A program made the position numbers and the translations under genes. The notes under the pieces were generated by a model that was not told the DNA's origin, ran no database searches, and worked only from the letters and a program-made list of their open reading frames with translations. Shown here piece after piece: positions 1 to 8,714 of a stretch of 35,875 bases of DNA (within the stretch, counting starts at the first letter, position 1; each line of letters starts with the position of its first letter). Origin of the DNA: Oligoflexales bacterium. GTDB lineage: Bacteria; Bdellovibrionota_B; Oligoflexia; Oligoflexales; Bog-1112. Where the stretch lies: the NCBI GenBank assembly GCA_013215275.1, contig JABSRF010000010.1:1-35875 (forward strand), written 5' to 3'.

Positions 1-1
1 A

Positions 2-190
2 TATTTTTTTCAAGTACAATTTTTCTTTGAATTTTGGACGGCAAGATTAATTTTGCATTTTCTTATTGAATTCAAGTCTCCGGGTAAACGTTTAATTAAA
101 GAGTTTTCTGACGATTACGGGGAGATTTTCAGTAAAACAAAGATCGGAGCAAGTATAGGAAAAAATATTTGGGAGGAAAATGTATTTTAA
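2..190 (+). CDS. 3' end of an unrecognised gene (open at left edge)
   Basis: An open frame runs from base 2 to a TAA at 188-190, giving the last 62 residues of a protein that starts outside the window. The tail begins with an aromatic and hydrophobic stretch rich in Phe (about residues 1-25 of the visible part, containing FEFWTARLILHFLIEF), followed by a charged segment ending in IWEENVF. The hydrophobic stretch could be a membrane helix or a buried helix. I do not recognise the family. It converges on lepA, with 45 bp between the two stops and no clear hairpin terminator there. The uninterrupted frame is the only support. Confidence 0.5.
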   Translation, partial: YFFQVQFFFEFWTARLILHFLIEFKSPGKRLIKEFSDDYGEIFSKTKIGASIGKNIWEENVF

Positions 191-235
191 GAAAGTAAAG
201 AGGAAATTTTTTCTAGCAGGAGGGAACAAGGAAAA

Positions 236-2038
236 TTAATCATCTAAACTTAGAATTGCCATAAAGGCTTTTTGTGGGATCTCCACATTGCCCACAGACT
301 TCATCCTCTTCTTACCTTCTTTTTGCTTTTCAAGGAGTTTACGTTTCCTACTGATATCACCACCATAGCATTTTGCAGTAACATCTTTTCTCAGTGCAGA
401 TAAAGTCTCTCGTGCGATGATTTTGCTTCCAATAGAGGCTTGGATAGCAATCTGAAACATATGACGGTTTAAAGACTCTTTGAGTTTTTTGCACAAAGCA
501 CGCCCACGGTGGGCTGCATAAGACTTATGCACGATGCAGGCAAGTGCATCAACAGGATTGCTGTTAACCAGGATATCGAGCTTTACGAGGTCCCCTTGTT
601 TATAACCTGAAATCTCATAGTCCATAGAAGCATATCCCCTTGACATGCTTTTTAGGCGATCATGGAAATCATAGATCATTTCGTTCATTGGAATTTCATA
701 GGTGATTACGACTCTTTTGGTGCTGTTGTAATCTAAACCTTTTTGAATACCTCGTCTTTCTTGAAGAAGCTTGAGAATAGGCCCAATGTACTCTTCTGGA
801 GTGTGGATCGTCATGATCACGTATGGTTCTTCGATCCGTTCAATTTTTGTTGGATCTGGAAGCTTAGAAGGATTTTCAACCTTGGTCATGGTGCCATCCA
901 CTTCGGACACGTGGTAGACCACTGAAGGAGCGGTGAAGATTAAATCTAGGTTGTACTCTCTTTCAAGCCTCTCTTGAATAATATCCATATGGAGCAGGCC
1001 TAAAAAGCCGACGCGAAAACCAAAGCCGAGTGCGTTAGAGCTTTCCACCTCAGCCGTGAGGCTAGCGTCGTTGAGCTGCAACTTCTCCATAGATTCTTTA
1101 AGGGTTAGGTAATCGCTGGCATCCACAGGAAATATGCCCCCGAAAACCATCTGTCTTGCCTTTGCAAAACCCGGTAGGGCTTCAGAAGCAGGTTTTTTCG
1201 GGTTCGTGATGGTATCACCCACCTGGGTATCTGCAACCTCCTTAATGGAGCCAGAAACAAAGCCCACTTCGCCGCATCTTAAAACAGGCACATCAACGGC
1301 CTTTGGGGTCAGTTTTCCTAACTTCAAAACCTCAAAAGACCTTTTAGTCGACATCATCTGCATCTGTTGGCGTAATTTGATTTCCCCCTGAACCACTCTG
1401 ATCATTGAAACAGCACCTAAATAAGCGTCAAACCAAGAATCAAAAATTAGGGCTTGCAAGGGCTTATCTGCATCATCATTGGGAGGGGGAATCCTCGTAA
1501 CGATCGCTTCGAGCAACTCGGTAATTCCTATGCCTGATTTGGCACTCACCTGAATGGCATCAGTTGCTTCGATAGCAAGCTCATCTTCAACCTCTTCCAT
1601 CACTCGCTCGGGCTCGGCGCTTGGTAAATCGATTTTATTGATGACTGGAATGAGCTTCAGGTCATTTTTCACTGCAAGGTTTACGTTTGCAATGGTCTGT
1701 GCTTCAACACCTTGGGCCGCATCAACCACCACTAAAGCCCCTTCGCATGCGCTCAGACTGCGGGAAACCTCGTAGCTAAAGTCAACATGGCCTGGAGTGT
1801 CGATCAGGTTCAGTTGGTATATTTGTCCGTCTTGGGCTTTGTATTGCATCGTCGCCGTTTGGGCTTTGATCGTAATCCCGCGCTCTCGTTCTATATCCAT
1901 GCTGTCAAGGATTTGGGCCTTCATCTCACGGTTTGTAAGTGCCCCTGTCTCTTCGATAAGGCGATCTGCGAGGGTCGATTTGCCATGATCGATATGAGCA
2001 ATAATACAGAAGTTTCTTATAAATTTAGTGTCATGCAT
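236..2038 (-). CDS. lepA: Elongation factor 4 (LepA), ribosomal back-translocation GTPase
   Basis: This is a full-length LepA/EF4 of 600 residues, the usual family size. LepA is a cytoplasmic GTPase that binds the ribosome and influences translocation and initiation. The G1 loop AHIDHGKST (residues 14-22), G3 DTPGH and G4 NKID are all present, followed by EF-G-like domains and the LepA-specific C-terminal region, Lys/Arg-rich near its end (about 560-585) and closing with an [10 protein letters not shown] tail. The ATG at 2038 has no strong Shine-Dalgarno sequence, only a purine-rich AAATAAAG. In many proteobacteria lepA precedes lepB. Here the next gene downstream is on the other strand, so it looks monocistronic. 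Identification is very secure. Confidence 0.98.
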   Translation of the reverse strand: MHDTKFIRNFCIIAHIDHGKSTLADRLIEETGALTNREMKAQILDSMDIERERGITIKAQTATMQYKAQDGQIYQLNLIDTPGHVDFSYEVSRSLSACEGALVVVDAAQGVEAQTIANVNLAVKNDLKLIPVINKIDLPSAEPERVMEEVEDELAIEATDAIQVSAKSGIGITELLEAIVTRIPPPNDDADKPLQALIFDSWFDAYLGAVSMIRVVQGEIKLRQQMQMMSTKRSFEVLKLGKLTPKAVDVPVLRCGEVGFVSGSIKEVADTQVGDTITNPKKPASEALPGFAKARQMVFGGIFPVDASDYLTLKESMEKLQLNDASLTAEVESSNALGFGFRVGFLGLLHMDIIQERLEREYNLDLIFTAPSVVYHVSEVDGTMTKVENPSKLPDPTKIERIEEPYVIMTIHTPEEYIGPILKLLQERRGIQKGLDYNSTKRVVITYEIPMNEMIYDFHDRLKSMSRGYASMDYEISGYKQGDLVKLDILVNSNPVDALACIVHKSYAAHRGRALCKKLKESLNRHMFQIAIQASIGSKIIARETLSALRKDVTAKCYGGDISRKRKLLEKQKEGKKRMKSVGNVEIPQKAFMAILSLDD

Positions 2039-2146
2039 CTTTATTTGCCAAAGTGTGTTAGCGAACCATAGTTGAATACTGCAACATCTTGCCGATAGAG
2101 AACGAGACTATTGAAGTAGATCAAAAATCACCATGAGGCTATACAT

Positions 2147-2533
2147 ATGCTGGATTTTACAAGAAAGGAAGAGAAACATGTCTCGTTGTTGCTCTGGCAA
2201 TATCTTATCTGCATAATGATTGTGGCGCAAGCTGGTTGCCTTCATTGGTTTGATGGGGATGAACAAGATGACGAGGTTCCCTATGAACTCATAAAAGTGG
2301 GCGATCCTGTTAGCTTTTCAATGCCTCTACCCGACTTAACAAAAGTATATCGGGAAAAATATAAGGGAGATAAGCTACTTAGCCAAAGCCTTGCCTATCG
2401 GGTCTGGGACTTTAATAAAGATGGTCGCTATGACTTGGTTGAGGTCATCAATGAGAAAGGCGATGTGGAGCTGCGAGCGTATGACTTGGATTTTGATGGA
2501 AAGGTTGATGAAGTTGAGCATTTCAACCAATAA
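2147..2533 (+). CDS. Small secreted or lipid-anchored protein with two Asp-rich calcium-loop-like motifs
   Basis: This is a 128-residue protein of unknown function. A GAGG at 2135-2138, 8 nt before the ATG, supports the start. A hydrophobic segment (about residues 13-30) ends in AQAGC, so Cys31 could be a lipidation site, although Gln at -3 is atypical for a lipobox. The C-terminal half carries two copies of a D-x-[DN]-x-D-G motif, DFNKDG at 88-93 and DLDFDG at 113-118, each followed by a Y/V-D-x-V-E segment. These resemble the calcium loops of EF-hand or dockerin-type repeats. The gene ends one base before the converging SPOR gene. The envelope location is inferred from the signal, and calcium binding only from the motif. 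Confidence 0.75.
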   Translation: MLDFTRKEEKHVSLLLWQYLICIMIVAQAGCLHWFDGDEQDDEVPYELIKVGDPVSFSMPLPDLTKVYREKYKGDKLLSQSLAYRVWDFNKDGRYDLVEVINEKGDVELRAYDLDFDGKVDEVEHFNQ

Positions 2534-2534
2534 C

Positions 2535-3008
2535 CTATCGCAGTTCTACCACTTTAGAGTCGATTCCATGCTTCGAAGCGATGCTAGCCTTAGCTGCCTT
2601 AGCTAGTTTTTTACTAGGGTAAACCCCTTTTCTGACACGATAAATAACCTTATCCCCAATATGGATCGGGGTATAGTAGGCGATCACGCCATCTTTTCTC
2701 AGGGCGTCGAGGAGCAGTTCTGCTTCTCTCTGAGTTTCCAATATATCGACCTCTAACGTAAACTGCTTGAGGAACTCCTGTTTACCGCTAGAGTGGCTGC
2801 GGCTTCTAGGTACTTCGAAAGACGGGATGTCGCCGATGACGTGATAAAAAAACTCGGATGGACTGGACATTTCATTTGCTAATTGCAATTCTTGAGGTGC
2901 ATTCTTACTGGTCAGTGTTTCTTGTGAAAAATACTCAAATGAAAAAACCACGGCTGCGATTAAAGTAAGAAAAGTGAGGATTGCAAATATAAAGCGTGGA
3001 TTAGACAT
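2535..3008 (-). CDS. SPOR-domain protein with N-terminal membrane anchor
   Basis: This is a 157-residue protein with a single N-terminal membrane segment (about residues 6-24) and a C-terminal SPOR domain (about 82-157) that begins FTLEVDILETQREAE and ends SKVVELR. SPOR domains bind glycan strands stripped of stem peptides, usually at the division septum (family knowledge from FtsN, DamX and DedD). The linker is short and hydrophilic, so the domain would sit in the periplasm close to the inner membrane. The ATG at 3008 has no good Shine-Dalgarno sequence. It is divergent from the UvrA-like gene (103 bp apart) and nearly touches the upstream gene tail to tail. The SPOR call is confident, but the specific paralogue is not. 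Confidence 0.85.
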   Translation of the reverse strand: MSNPRFIFAILTFLTLIAAVVFSFEYFSQETLTSKNAPQELQLANEMSSPSEFFYHVIGDIPSFEVPRSRSHSSGKQEFLKQFTLEVDILETQREAELLLDALRKDGVIAYYTPIHIGDKVIYRVRKGVYPSKKLAKAAKASIASKHGIDSKVVELR

Positions 3009-3111
3009 TTCGTGTTATGGAGCTTGTAAAGCTTTTCACTGAATAGGTTTATGGCTTTGCTTTATATCTTACCATAGTTTCCCTGAACTCTTTGCAAGGA
3101 CTTTCAAAGAA

Positions 3112-5841
3112 TTGAAAAATCACAACGATTACATTCACCTCAAAGATGTTAGAACCCATAATTTGAAAGGAATCGAGCTGGCGATTCCTCTGCGCAAGCT
3201 AACGGTCGTGACTGGGGTTTCAGGGTCCGGTAAAAGCAGCTTAGTTTTTGACACCCTCTATGGAGAGTCTTACCGCAGGTACCTAGAGAGCTTATCAAGC
3301 TTTGCGCGTCAATACCTCGAAGCCTTGCCAAAACCCAAAGTAGGAGAGGTCTTAAACCTGCCTCCAGCGATCGCAGTCAAACAACAGAGAAAGGGCGCAA
3401 ATAAGCGCTCAACCGTAGGAACCTTAACCGAGGCATTTGACTTTATTCAGACCCTATATAGCACGGTCGGGCAGCTTTTTTGTCCTGCCTGCAATCGATT
3501 GATTAAATCAATGCACCCTGGGGAGGTCTTTGCTTCCCTATTGGACCAGCAGCTTGGAAAGCGATTAACTTTAACTGCAAGCATTACTCACTTCGGAAAC
3601 ATTTCCAATGATGAGCTTTTGGACTTTCTCCAAAGTCAAGGCTTTACCAGGTTAATGGAAAATGGGTCAATAAGACCTATTGAGGATCTGGTTCAGGTAA
3701 AAGACTTGTCGTTAGCGGAAGTCGTAGTGGACCGCTTTAAGGTAGATGAGGGCTCAAAAGGCAGAATTTTAGAATCCTTAAACCTTGGCTTCAGAGTAGG
3801 AAAAGGTCGGGCTACCGTTTGGGATGGACAAGGGAAAATAGAGACTTTTAGTAAAAATCTTGAGTGTATTCAATGTGATAAGCAGTTCACGCCTCCTAGT
3901 CCATCAAGTTTTTCCTTTAACAATCCTTTGGGTGCCTGCTCTAAGTGTCAAGGTTATGGGGAGCAGGCTGATATTGACTGGGATAAGGTGTTTCCTGATC
4001 ACTCGATGTCCATTGGGAGTGAAGGAATTGCAGCCCTTAATTTTGGGCAGCATAAAAACTATTACCACGAGCTTGCAAGTTTTGCAGAGTCGGCAGGTAT
4101 TGCTACGGACACTCCCTTTTCAAAATATGGTAAGCCTCAATGGAATTGGCTTAAATTTGGGGACCAGAAGACGTTTCATGGAATGATGGGTTACTTTGAT
4201 TGGCTCGATACAAAAAAATACAAGCCCCATTACCGCATGCACAAAGCTAAGTTCGTAAAGTACACCACCTGCCTTACGTGTGATGGTTCGAGGTATTCGC
4301 AGCAAAGCCTAAGCTATAGGCTCCAAGGTTTGAATATTTCTCAGGTTCAAAACCTCTCGATTGGTGACCTGCTGGATTGGACCGAAAAGTCGGAGGCGTC
4401 CATTAAGTCAGCCTCGAATCAAGATGCTATTGTGATCGAAGCCGTGAGTGAGCTAAAGCTAAGACTGCGTTATCTTTGTAAAATTGGTTTATCTTACCTA
4501 AATTTAGGGCGTTCTTCTGTCACCTTGTCGGGAGGAGAGCTTCAGCGCATCCATATGGCCCGTTGTCTAGGAAGCTCGTTAACCGATGCCCTGTTTTGTT
4601 TAGATGAGCCTACCGCTGGCTTGCACGCTCGTGATAGCGAAAAACTCCTGGAGTTATTGCTTGAGCTGAGGGACAAGGGCAATACAGTCGTTGTTGTTGA
4701 GCACGACGAAATTATCATCAAAGGTGCTGAAAAGTGTATTGAGATTGGGCCTGGAGCCGGGCATGAGGGTGGAGAGTTGCTTGACTCATGTGCTCAACAA
4801 GCAGTGCTGAAGACTGAGAATACTGGCCCTTTTCGGCCAACAGGTTATTTACACCTCACAGGAGCGAAGGCCCATAATCTGAAAGGCGACTCTTTAGAGG
4901 TACCGACCTCTAGTCTTACCGTGGTTTGTGGGGTCAGCGGAAGCGGAAAATCCAGCCTTATTGAGTCTTCGCTCTACCCTGTGTTAGCAAAAGCCCTCGG
5001 ACAACCAGCACCGAATAAAACTGCGGTGGACCTCTCAAAATTGAGCTTGTCCTTTAAAGGGAAGGTGGACTTGAATGCGGTTTGCATGGTTAGCCAAGCT
5101 CCATTAGGAAGAAGCTCACGGTCCAATATTGTCACCTATCTTGGCATCTATACCCAAATTCGTAAGCTTATGGCCGAGCAGCCTCAGGCTAAAAAGCTTG
5201 GTTTGAGCGCAGGAGCTTTTAGCTTCAACGTTGCTGGTGGACGGTGCGAAGAGTGCTCAGGCATGGGAACCGTTGTTCAAGATATGTCCTTTTTAGGAGA
5301 GATGGATATTGTATGCCCAGTGTGTAATGGGAAGCGATTTAAGGATGAGGTGTTAACAGTTAGTTATAAGGGTTTAAACTTAAATGAAATTCTAAGTTTG
5401 ACCGCAAAACAAGCAAGAAGCTTCTTTTGTGATATCCCCAAGATCACAAAAGTCTTGGATGAGGTAGAAAAACTTGGCCTTGGTTACATTAGCTTAGGTC
5501 AAGCGACCAGCTCCTTTTCAGGCGGCGAAGCACAGCGGTTAAAGCTATTGAGTGTGAGCGAACTTAACACCAAATCTCAAACAGTGTGCCTCATTTTCGA
5601 TGAGCCCAGCACCGGTTTAGCAAGCTCGGATGTGGCTAATTTTATCAAATATATCAGGGACCTTACCAAGCGAGGGCATACGGTCATCATTGTGGAGCAT
5701 AACCTTGATGTGATTCGCAGTGCAGACTTTGTTGTAGAGCTCGGGCCGGGTCCCTCTCAGCAAGGTGGGCGCATTGTCTTTCAAGGTCCTAAAGAAAAAT
5801 TTTTAAAATATTCACAGTCTGTTACACTGCCTTACCTGTAA
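3112..5841 (+). CDS. uvrA: Divergent UvrA-family excinuclease ATPase
   Basis: This is a 909-residue twin-ABC ATPase of the UvrA family, the damage-recognition subunit of nucleotide excision repair. Walker A motifs GVSGSGKSS lie at 35-43 and 607-615, and ABC signatures LSGGE at 472-476 and FSGGE at 802-806. Two zinc modules of CxxC...CxxC type are visible, around ECIQC and near GGRCEEC. The STVGT segment and a UvrB-binding-sized region follow the first Walker A. It differs from standard UvrA: it is about 30 residues shorter, the usual DEPSIGLH is DEPTAGLH, DEPTTGLHFAD is DEPSTGLASSD, and the C-terminal half is divergent. It may be a second UvrA paralogue. The start is TTG at 3112, preceded by AAGGA. 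It appears monocistronic. Confidence 0.88.
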   Translation: MKNHNDYIHLKDVRTHNLKGIELAIPLRKLTVVTGVSGSGKSSLVFDTLYGESYRRYLESLSSFARQYLEALPKPKVGEVLNLPPAIAVKQQRKGANKRSTVGTLTEAFDFIQTLYSTVGQLFCPACNRLIKSMHPGEVFASLLDQQLGKRLTLTASITHFGNISNDELLDFLQSQGFTRLMENGSIRPIEDLVQVKDLSLAEVVVDRFKVDEGSKGRILESLNLGFRVGKGRATVWDGQGKIETFSKNLECIQCDKQFTPPSPSSFSFNNPLGACSKCQGYGEQADIDWDKVFPDHSMSIGSEGIAALNFGQHKNYYHELASFAESAGIATDTPFSKYGKPQWNWLKFGDQKTFHGMMGYFDWLDTKKYKPHYRMHKAKFVKYTTCLTCDGSRYSQQSLSYRLQGLNISQVQNLSIGDLLDWTEKSEASIKSASNQDAIVIEAVSELKLRLRYLCKIGLSYLNLGRSSVTLSGGELQRIHMARCLGSSLTDALFCLDEPTAGLHARDSEKLLELLLELRDKGNTVVVVEHDEIIIKGAEKCIEIGPGAGHEGGELLDSCAQQAVLKTENTGPFRPTGYLHLTGAKAHNLKGDSLEVPTSSLTVVCGVSGSGKSSLIESSLYPVLAKALGQPAPNKTAVDLSKLSLSFKGKVDLNAVCMVSQAPLGRSSRSNIVTYLGIYTQIRKLMAEQPQAKKLGLSAGAFSFNVAGGRCEECSGMGTVVQDMSFLGEMDIVCPVCNGKRFKDEVLTVSYKGLNLNEILSLTAKQARSFFCDIPKITKVLDEVEKLGLGYISLGQATSSFSGGEAQRLKLLSVSELNTKSQTVCLIFDEPSTGLASSDVANFIKYIRDLTKRGHTVIIVEHNLDVIRSADFVVELGPGPSQQGGRIVFQGPKEKFLKYSQSVTLPYL

Positions 5842-5970
5842 AATTTTAGCATTTAGCGTGATCCTGGGTGGCTTTTACAGAATCTAGACTTACATTAGGT
5901 GGGTCCGTTAATTTTGGATTTGAGAAAAAATTGCTGTTCCTAAAGTGCACGATTACATGAGGGAGAGGCT

Positions 5971-6792
5971 TTGAGTCGTCACCATGGAAAAGAGGCATCG
6001 AACTCGGTCATTACCATTCAAAAAGCTAAGCATGAGGGCAGAAAGCTATCTATGGTTACCTGCTATGATGCCAGCTTTGCTCGACTTGTGGACCGTTCGG
6101 GCATAGATATAGTCCTGGTGGGAGATAGTCTTGGCAATGTTATAATGGGGCACGAGGATACCACGCAGGTGACCATGAATGACATGCTGCATCACAGTAA
6201 GGCTGTAAGTAGAGTTTTGCGCAAACCCCTTCTTTGTGTCGATATGCCTTTTTTGAGCTATCAGATTTCTCCTGAACAGGCCTTAGACAATGCTGGTCGG
6301 TTAATACAGCAGGGGGGAGCTCAATGTGTGAAGCTGGAAGGTGGCCGAAACCTTGTTCCTCAAGTAAAAAAGCTAGTTCAGGCTGGAATTCCTGTCATGG
6401 GGCACCTTGGCTTGACCCCTCAGAAAATCAATACCCTCGGGGGCTACCGCATTCAAGGGCGTGAAGAGGAGCAGCAAAAGGAGTTGATTGCTGATGCAAA
6501 GGCCCTTGAGGATGCGGGAGTTTTTGCATTAGTTTTAGAGTTGGTCCCAAGCGAATTGGCTAAGACGGTTACGGATACCCTCAGCATTCCCACGATAGGA
6601 ATTGGTGCAGGGGGGCACTGTGATGGGCAGGTCCTCGTCCTTCAAGATTTACTTGGATTTGATGAAGGTTTTGAACCCAAGTTTTTAAAAAAATATGCGA
6701 ATCTAGGAGCATTAATCAGCGAGTCGCTGGCTAGATTTGACCAGGAAGTAAAAGATGGGGTATTCCCATCTGCAGATCATAGTTTCTTATAA
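5971..6792 (+). CDS. panB: 3-methyl-2-oxobutanoate hydroxymethyltransferase (PanB)
   Basis: PanB transfers a hydroxymethyl group from 5,10-methylene-tetrahydrofolate to 2-oxoisovalerate, giving ketopantoate, the first step toward pantothenate and CoA. The 273-residue protein has the family blocks in order: MVTCYDASFA, VGDSLGN and VDMPF with the two metal-binding Asp residues, VKLEGG, PVMGHLGLTPQ, the catalytic Glu region LVLELVP, and IGIGAG near the end. The start is a TTG at 5971 with a strong purine-rich GAGGGAGAGG just upstream. The next gene, dnaJ, follows after 22 bp and is probably cotranscribed. No panC or panD is present in the window. Confidence 0.96.
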   Translation: MSRHHGKEASNSVITIQKAKHEGRKLSMVTCYDASFARLVDRSGIDIVLVGDSLGNVIMGHEDTTQVTMNDMLHHSKAVSRVLRKPLLCVDMPFLSYQISPEQALDNAGRLIQQGGAQCVKLEGGRNLVPQVKKLVQAGIPVMGHLGLTPQKINTLGGYRIQGREEEQQKELIADAKALEDAGVFALVLELVPSELAKTVTDTLSIPTIGIGAGGHCDGQVLVLQDLLGFDEGFEPKFLKKYANLGALISESLARFDQEVKDGVFPSADHSFL

Positions 6793-6814
6793 ACTCAGAT
6801 AACAGAGATGATTA

Positions 6815-7912
6815 ATGGCTAAACAAGATTATTATGAAGTATTAAATGTGGACCGTAGCGCATCTGCTACCGATATTAAATCCGCCTATCGCAAGGCAGC
6901 CCTTAAATATCATCCCGATAGAAACCCCGGTAACACCGAGGCTGAAGAGAAGTTTAAAATTGCGAGTGAGGCTTATGAAGTCTTAAGCGACGATAAAAAA
7001 AGACAGATTTATGATCGCTTTGGCCACCAAGGGCTATCAGGACAGGGCTACTCAGGGCCGAGAGATACGTCAGATATTTTTTCTCATTTTGGTAGCATTT
7101 TTGAGGATTTTTTCGGGTTTAGCGGAGGGTCATCTCGTACTCGTGCCCGCAGGGGTGCTGACCTAAGGTACGATTTGCACCTTGATTTCAAGGAAGCCGT
7201 ATTTGGCACCGAAAAAGAAATCGAGTTTGATCGTGAGGTTCAATGCGACGCGTGCGAAGGATCTGGAGCGAAACCAGGCTCCACTCCAGTAACTTGCCAT
7301 ACTTGTGATGGCACTGGCCAGGTCAGAAGAAACCAAGGCTTCTTTACAGTGGCTGTTACTTGCCCTACTTGCCATGGTGAGGGAACGATCATTAAAGACC
7401 CTTGTCTAAAATGCAAAGGCACAGGACGGTCCTTTGAACGTAAAAAAATCTCTGTTAAAGTTCCAGCAGGGGTAGACTCAGGCTTGAAGCTGCGAGTGAG
7501 CCATGAAGGTGAAGGTGGCTCCAATGGTGGCCCAGCTGGAGACCTTTATGTGGTCCTCCATGTTAAAGAGAGCGAAGAGTACTACCGAGATGGAGTGGAT
7601 GTTGTTTACCGGCAGCCCATCACTTTTGTTCAAGCTGCATTGGGAGGTAAGGTTAAGGTTCCTACCCTCGACGGTGAGGAGACCGTAACGATCCCAGCAG
7701 GGTCACAGTTTGGTCATCGCATCACCATCCCTGGTGCTGGAGTTCCTCATATCCGAGGAGTGGGACGAGGAGATTTCTTCGTTCAGTTAGATATCCAGGT
7801 TCCTAAAAAACTAAGCAAAGAACAACGTGAACTCTTGGAAAAGTTTGCAGATATTTCGAATGAGGATGTTGCCAAAGGAAACCAGGGATTTTTTCAGAGG
7901 ATTTTTGAGTAG
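6815..7912 (+). CDS. dnaJ: Chaperone protein DnaJ (type I Hsp40)
   Basis: This is a full-length DnaJ of 365 residues, the cochaperone that delivers unfolded clients to DnaK and stimulates its ATPase. The J domain occupies about residues 4-70 with HPD at 33-35. A short Gly/Phe-rich linker (about 72-115) comes next, then the zinc-binding region with four CxxCxGxG-type repeats ([32 protein letters not shown]), then the substrate-binding and dimerisation domains. The ATG at 6815 has only a weak AGAG upstream and may rely on translation from panB, 22 bp away. It is not next to dnaK or grpE, unlike in many genomes. Ordinary and intact. Confidence 0.97.
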   Translation: MAKQDYYEVLNVDRSASATDIKSAYRKAALKYHPDRNPGNTEAEEKFKIASEAYEVLSDDKKRQIYDRFGHQGLSGQGYSGPRDTSDIFSHFGSIFEDFFGFSGGSSRTRARRGADLRYDLHLDFKEAVFGTEKEIEFDREVQCDACEGSGAKPGSTPVTCHTCDGTGQVRRNQGFFTVAVTCPTCHGEGTIIKDPCLKCKGTGRSFERKKISVKVPAGVDSGLKLRVSHEGEGGSNGGPAGDLYVVLHVKESEEYYRDGVDVVYRQPITFVQAALGGKVKVPTLDGEETVTIPAGSQFGHRITIPGAGVPHIRGVGRGDFFVQLDIQVPKKLSKEQRELLEKFADISNEDVAKGNQGFFQRIFE

Positions 7913-7935
7913 GACCCAGTCCTTCTTATTTATCT
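7911..7935. terminator. Weak candidate terminator between converging dnaJ and the orphan gene
   Basis: A small perfect hairpin, AGGAC-CCA-GTCCT at 7911-7923, overlaps the dnaJ stop codon and is followed by a T-rich stretch (TCTTATTTATCTTT). The stem is only 5 bp, so the call is tentative. Confidence 0.3.
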
Positions 7936-8615
7936 TTAAACTTCTCGTACATCTTCATCACTGAGTCGAAGTCTATAGCATCAAGATTTTTAGAGTTATA
8001 CTGATACTTTCCATACTGGGCCTCTTCCTTTGCCTCCGATAGCTTCCCTTTTATCTTGGGTTTACCAAAAGGTAGGTTTGGAAGCTGATCGTTGCTTAAG
8101 AACACCCTTGCATACCCATCCTCAAAACTATGAGACAAAGATATGATGTTGTAGAAATTTCTATCCAAGGTGCAGTCTTTAGTGTGCTTCCACTGATGCT
8201 TGGGAAGTCCTAGCTCTGTATTGGACTTTATGGCATCATCACTATACTTAGTGACTCTAAAATTTTTTGATATAAGGTATTTGAACTTTACCAGCTTCTT
8301 GTATTCGGGTGCTTTTGCTATAGAAAGAAAAAGCTCGTTCTTCTTTTCAAATAGACTGCGCTTTTCTTCAGTACTAGAGGCTTTTTTTGCATAACTTGTC
8401 AGCATTAAAGCATTCAAGAGCTTGTAACATAAAATCCTCTGTTTTTTTTCTAAGTTTGCAAGTGCTTCAAATAGAGACTCGAATCTTCTAAACAATCCTG
8501 CAAGCTCAACCTGATCACACTTTGCTAGAATTAGATCCCCAGCAAATTGTAATTTTACCGATCCCCTGGGAAGCTTTTTGAAGGTCTTGGTATTTTCCAT
8601 TTCTTCTGATGACAC
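7926..8615 (-). CDS. Hypothetical protein, no recognised family
   Basis: This is a 229-residue, Lys-rich, apparently soluble protein that I do not recognise. There is no signal peptide or membrane segment. Residues about 38-110 are strongly helical in character and may form a coiled bundle. The C-terminal third is polar and contains QLPNLPFGKPKIKGK. The GTG at 8615 is preferred because GGTGGAG lies 8 nt upstream. The ATG five codons later (8600) has a weaker AGAAGAA. It lies 99 bp downstream of the LolC/E-type permease on the same strand and could share its transcript, but nothing in the sequence links the functions. Confidence 0.7.
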   Translation of the reverse strand: MSSEEMENTKTFKKLPRGSVKLQFAGDLILAKCDQVELAGLFRRFESLFEALANLEKKQRILCYKLLNALMLTSYAKKASSTEEKRSLFEKKNELFLSIAKAPEYKKLVKFKYLISKNFRVTKYSDDAIKSNTELGLPKHQWKHTKDCTLDRNFYNIISLSHSFEDGYARVFLSNDQLPNLPFGKPKIKGKLSEAKEEAQYGKYQYNSKNLDAIDFDSVMKMYEKFKDK

Positions 8616-8714
8616 AGTTCAATCTCCACCATCCTCTGCAACGAGGAATATTTTAGGCAATGGTAAGGAGGATAACATAATAAAAATCTTCGTAAAAGAT
8701 CAAGGACCATTGAC

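Noticed and set aside
1787-2071. Plus-strand frame opposite the lepA N-terminus
   Set aside because: It is a shadow of the strongly conserved lepA coding strand.
3112-5841. UvrA2-type (drug-resistance) class assignment
   Set aside because: That class lacks the UvrB-binding region, but a region of suitable length is present between the first Walker A half and the first zinc module.
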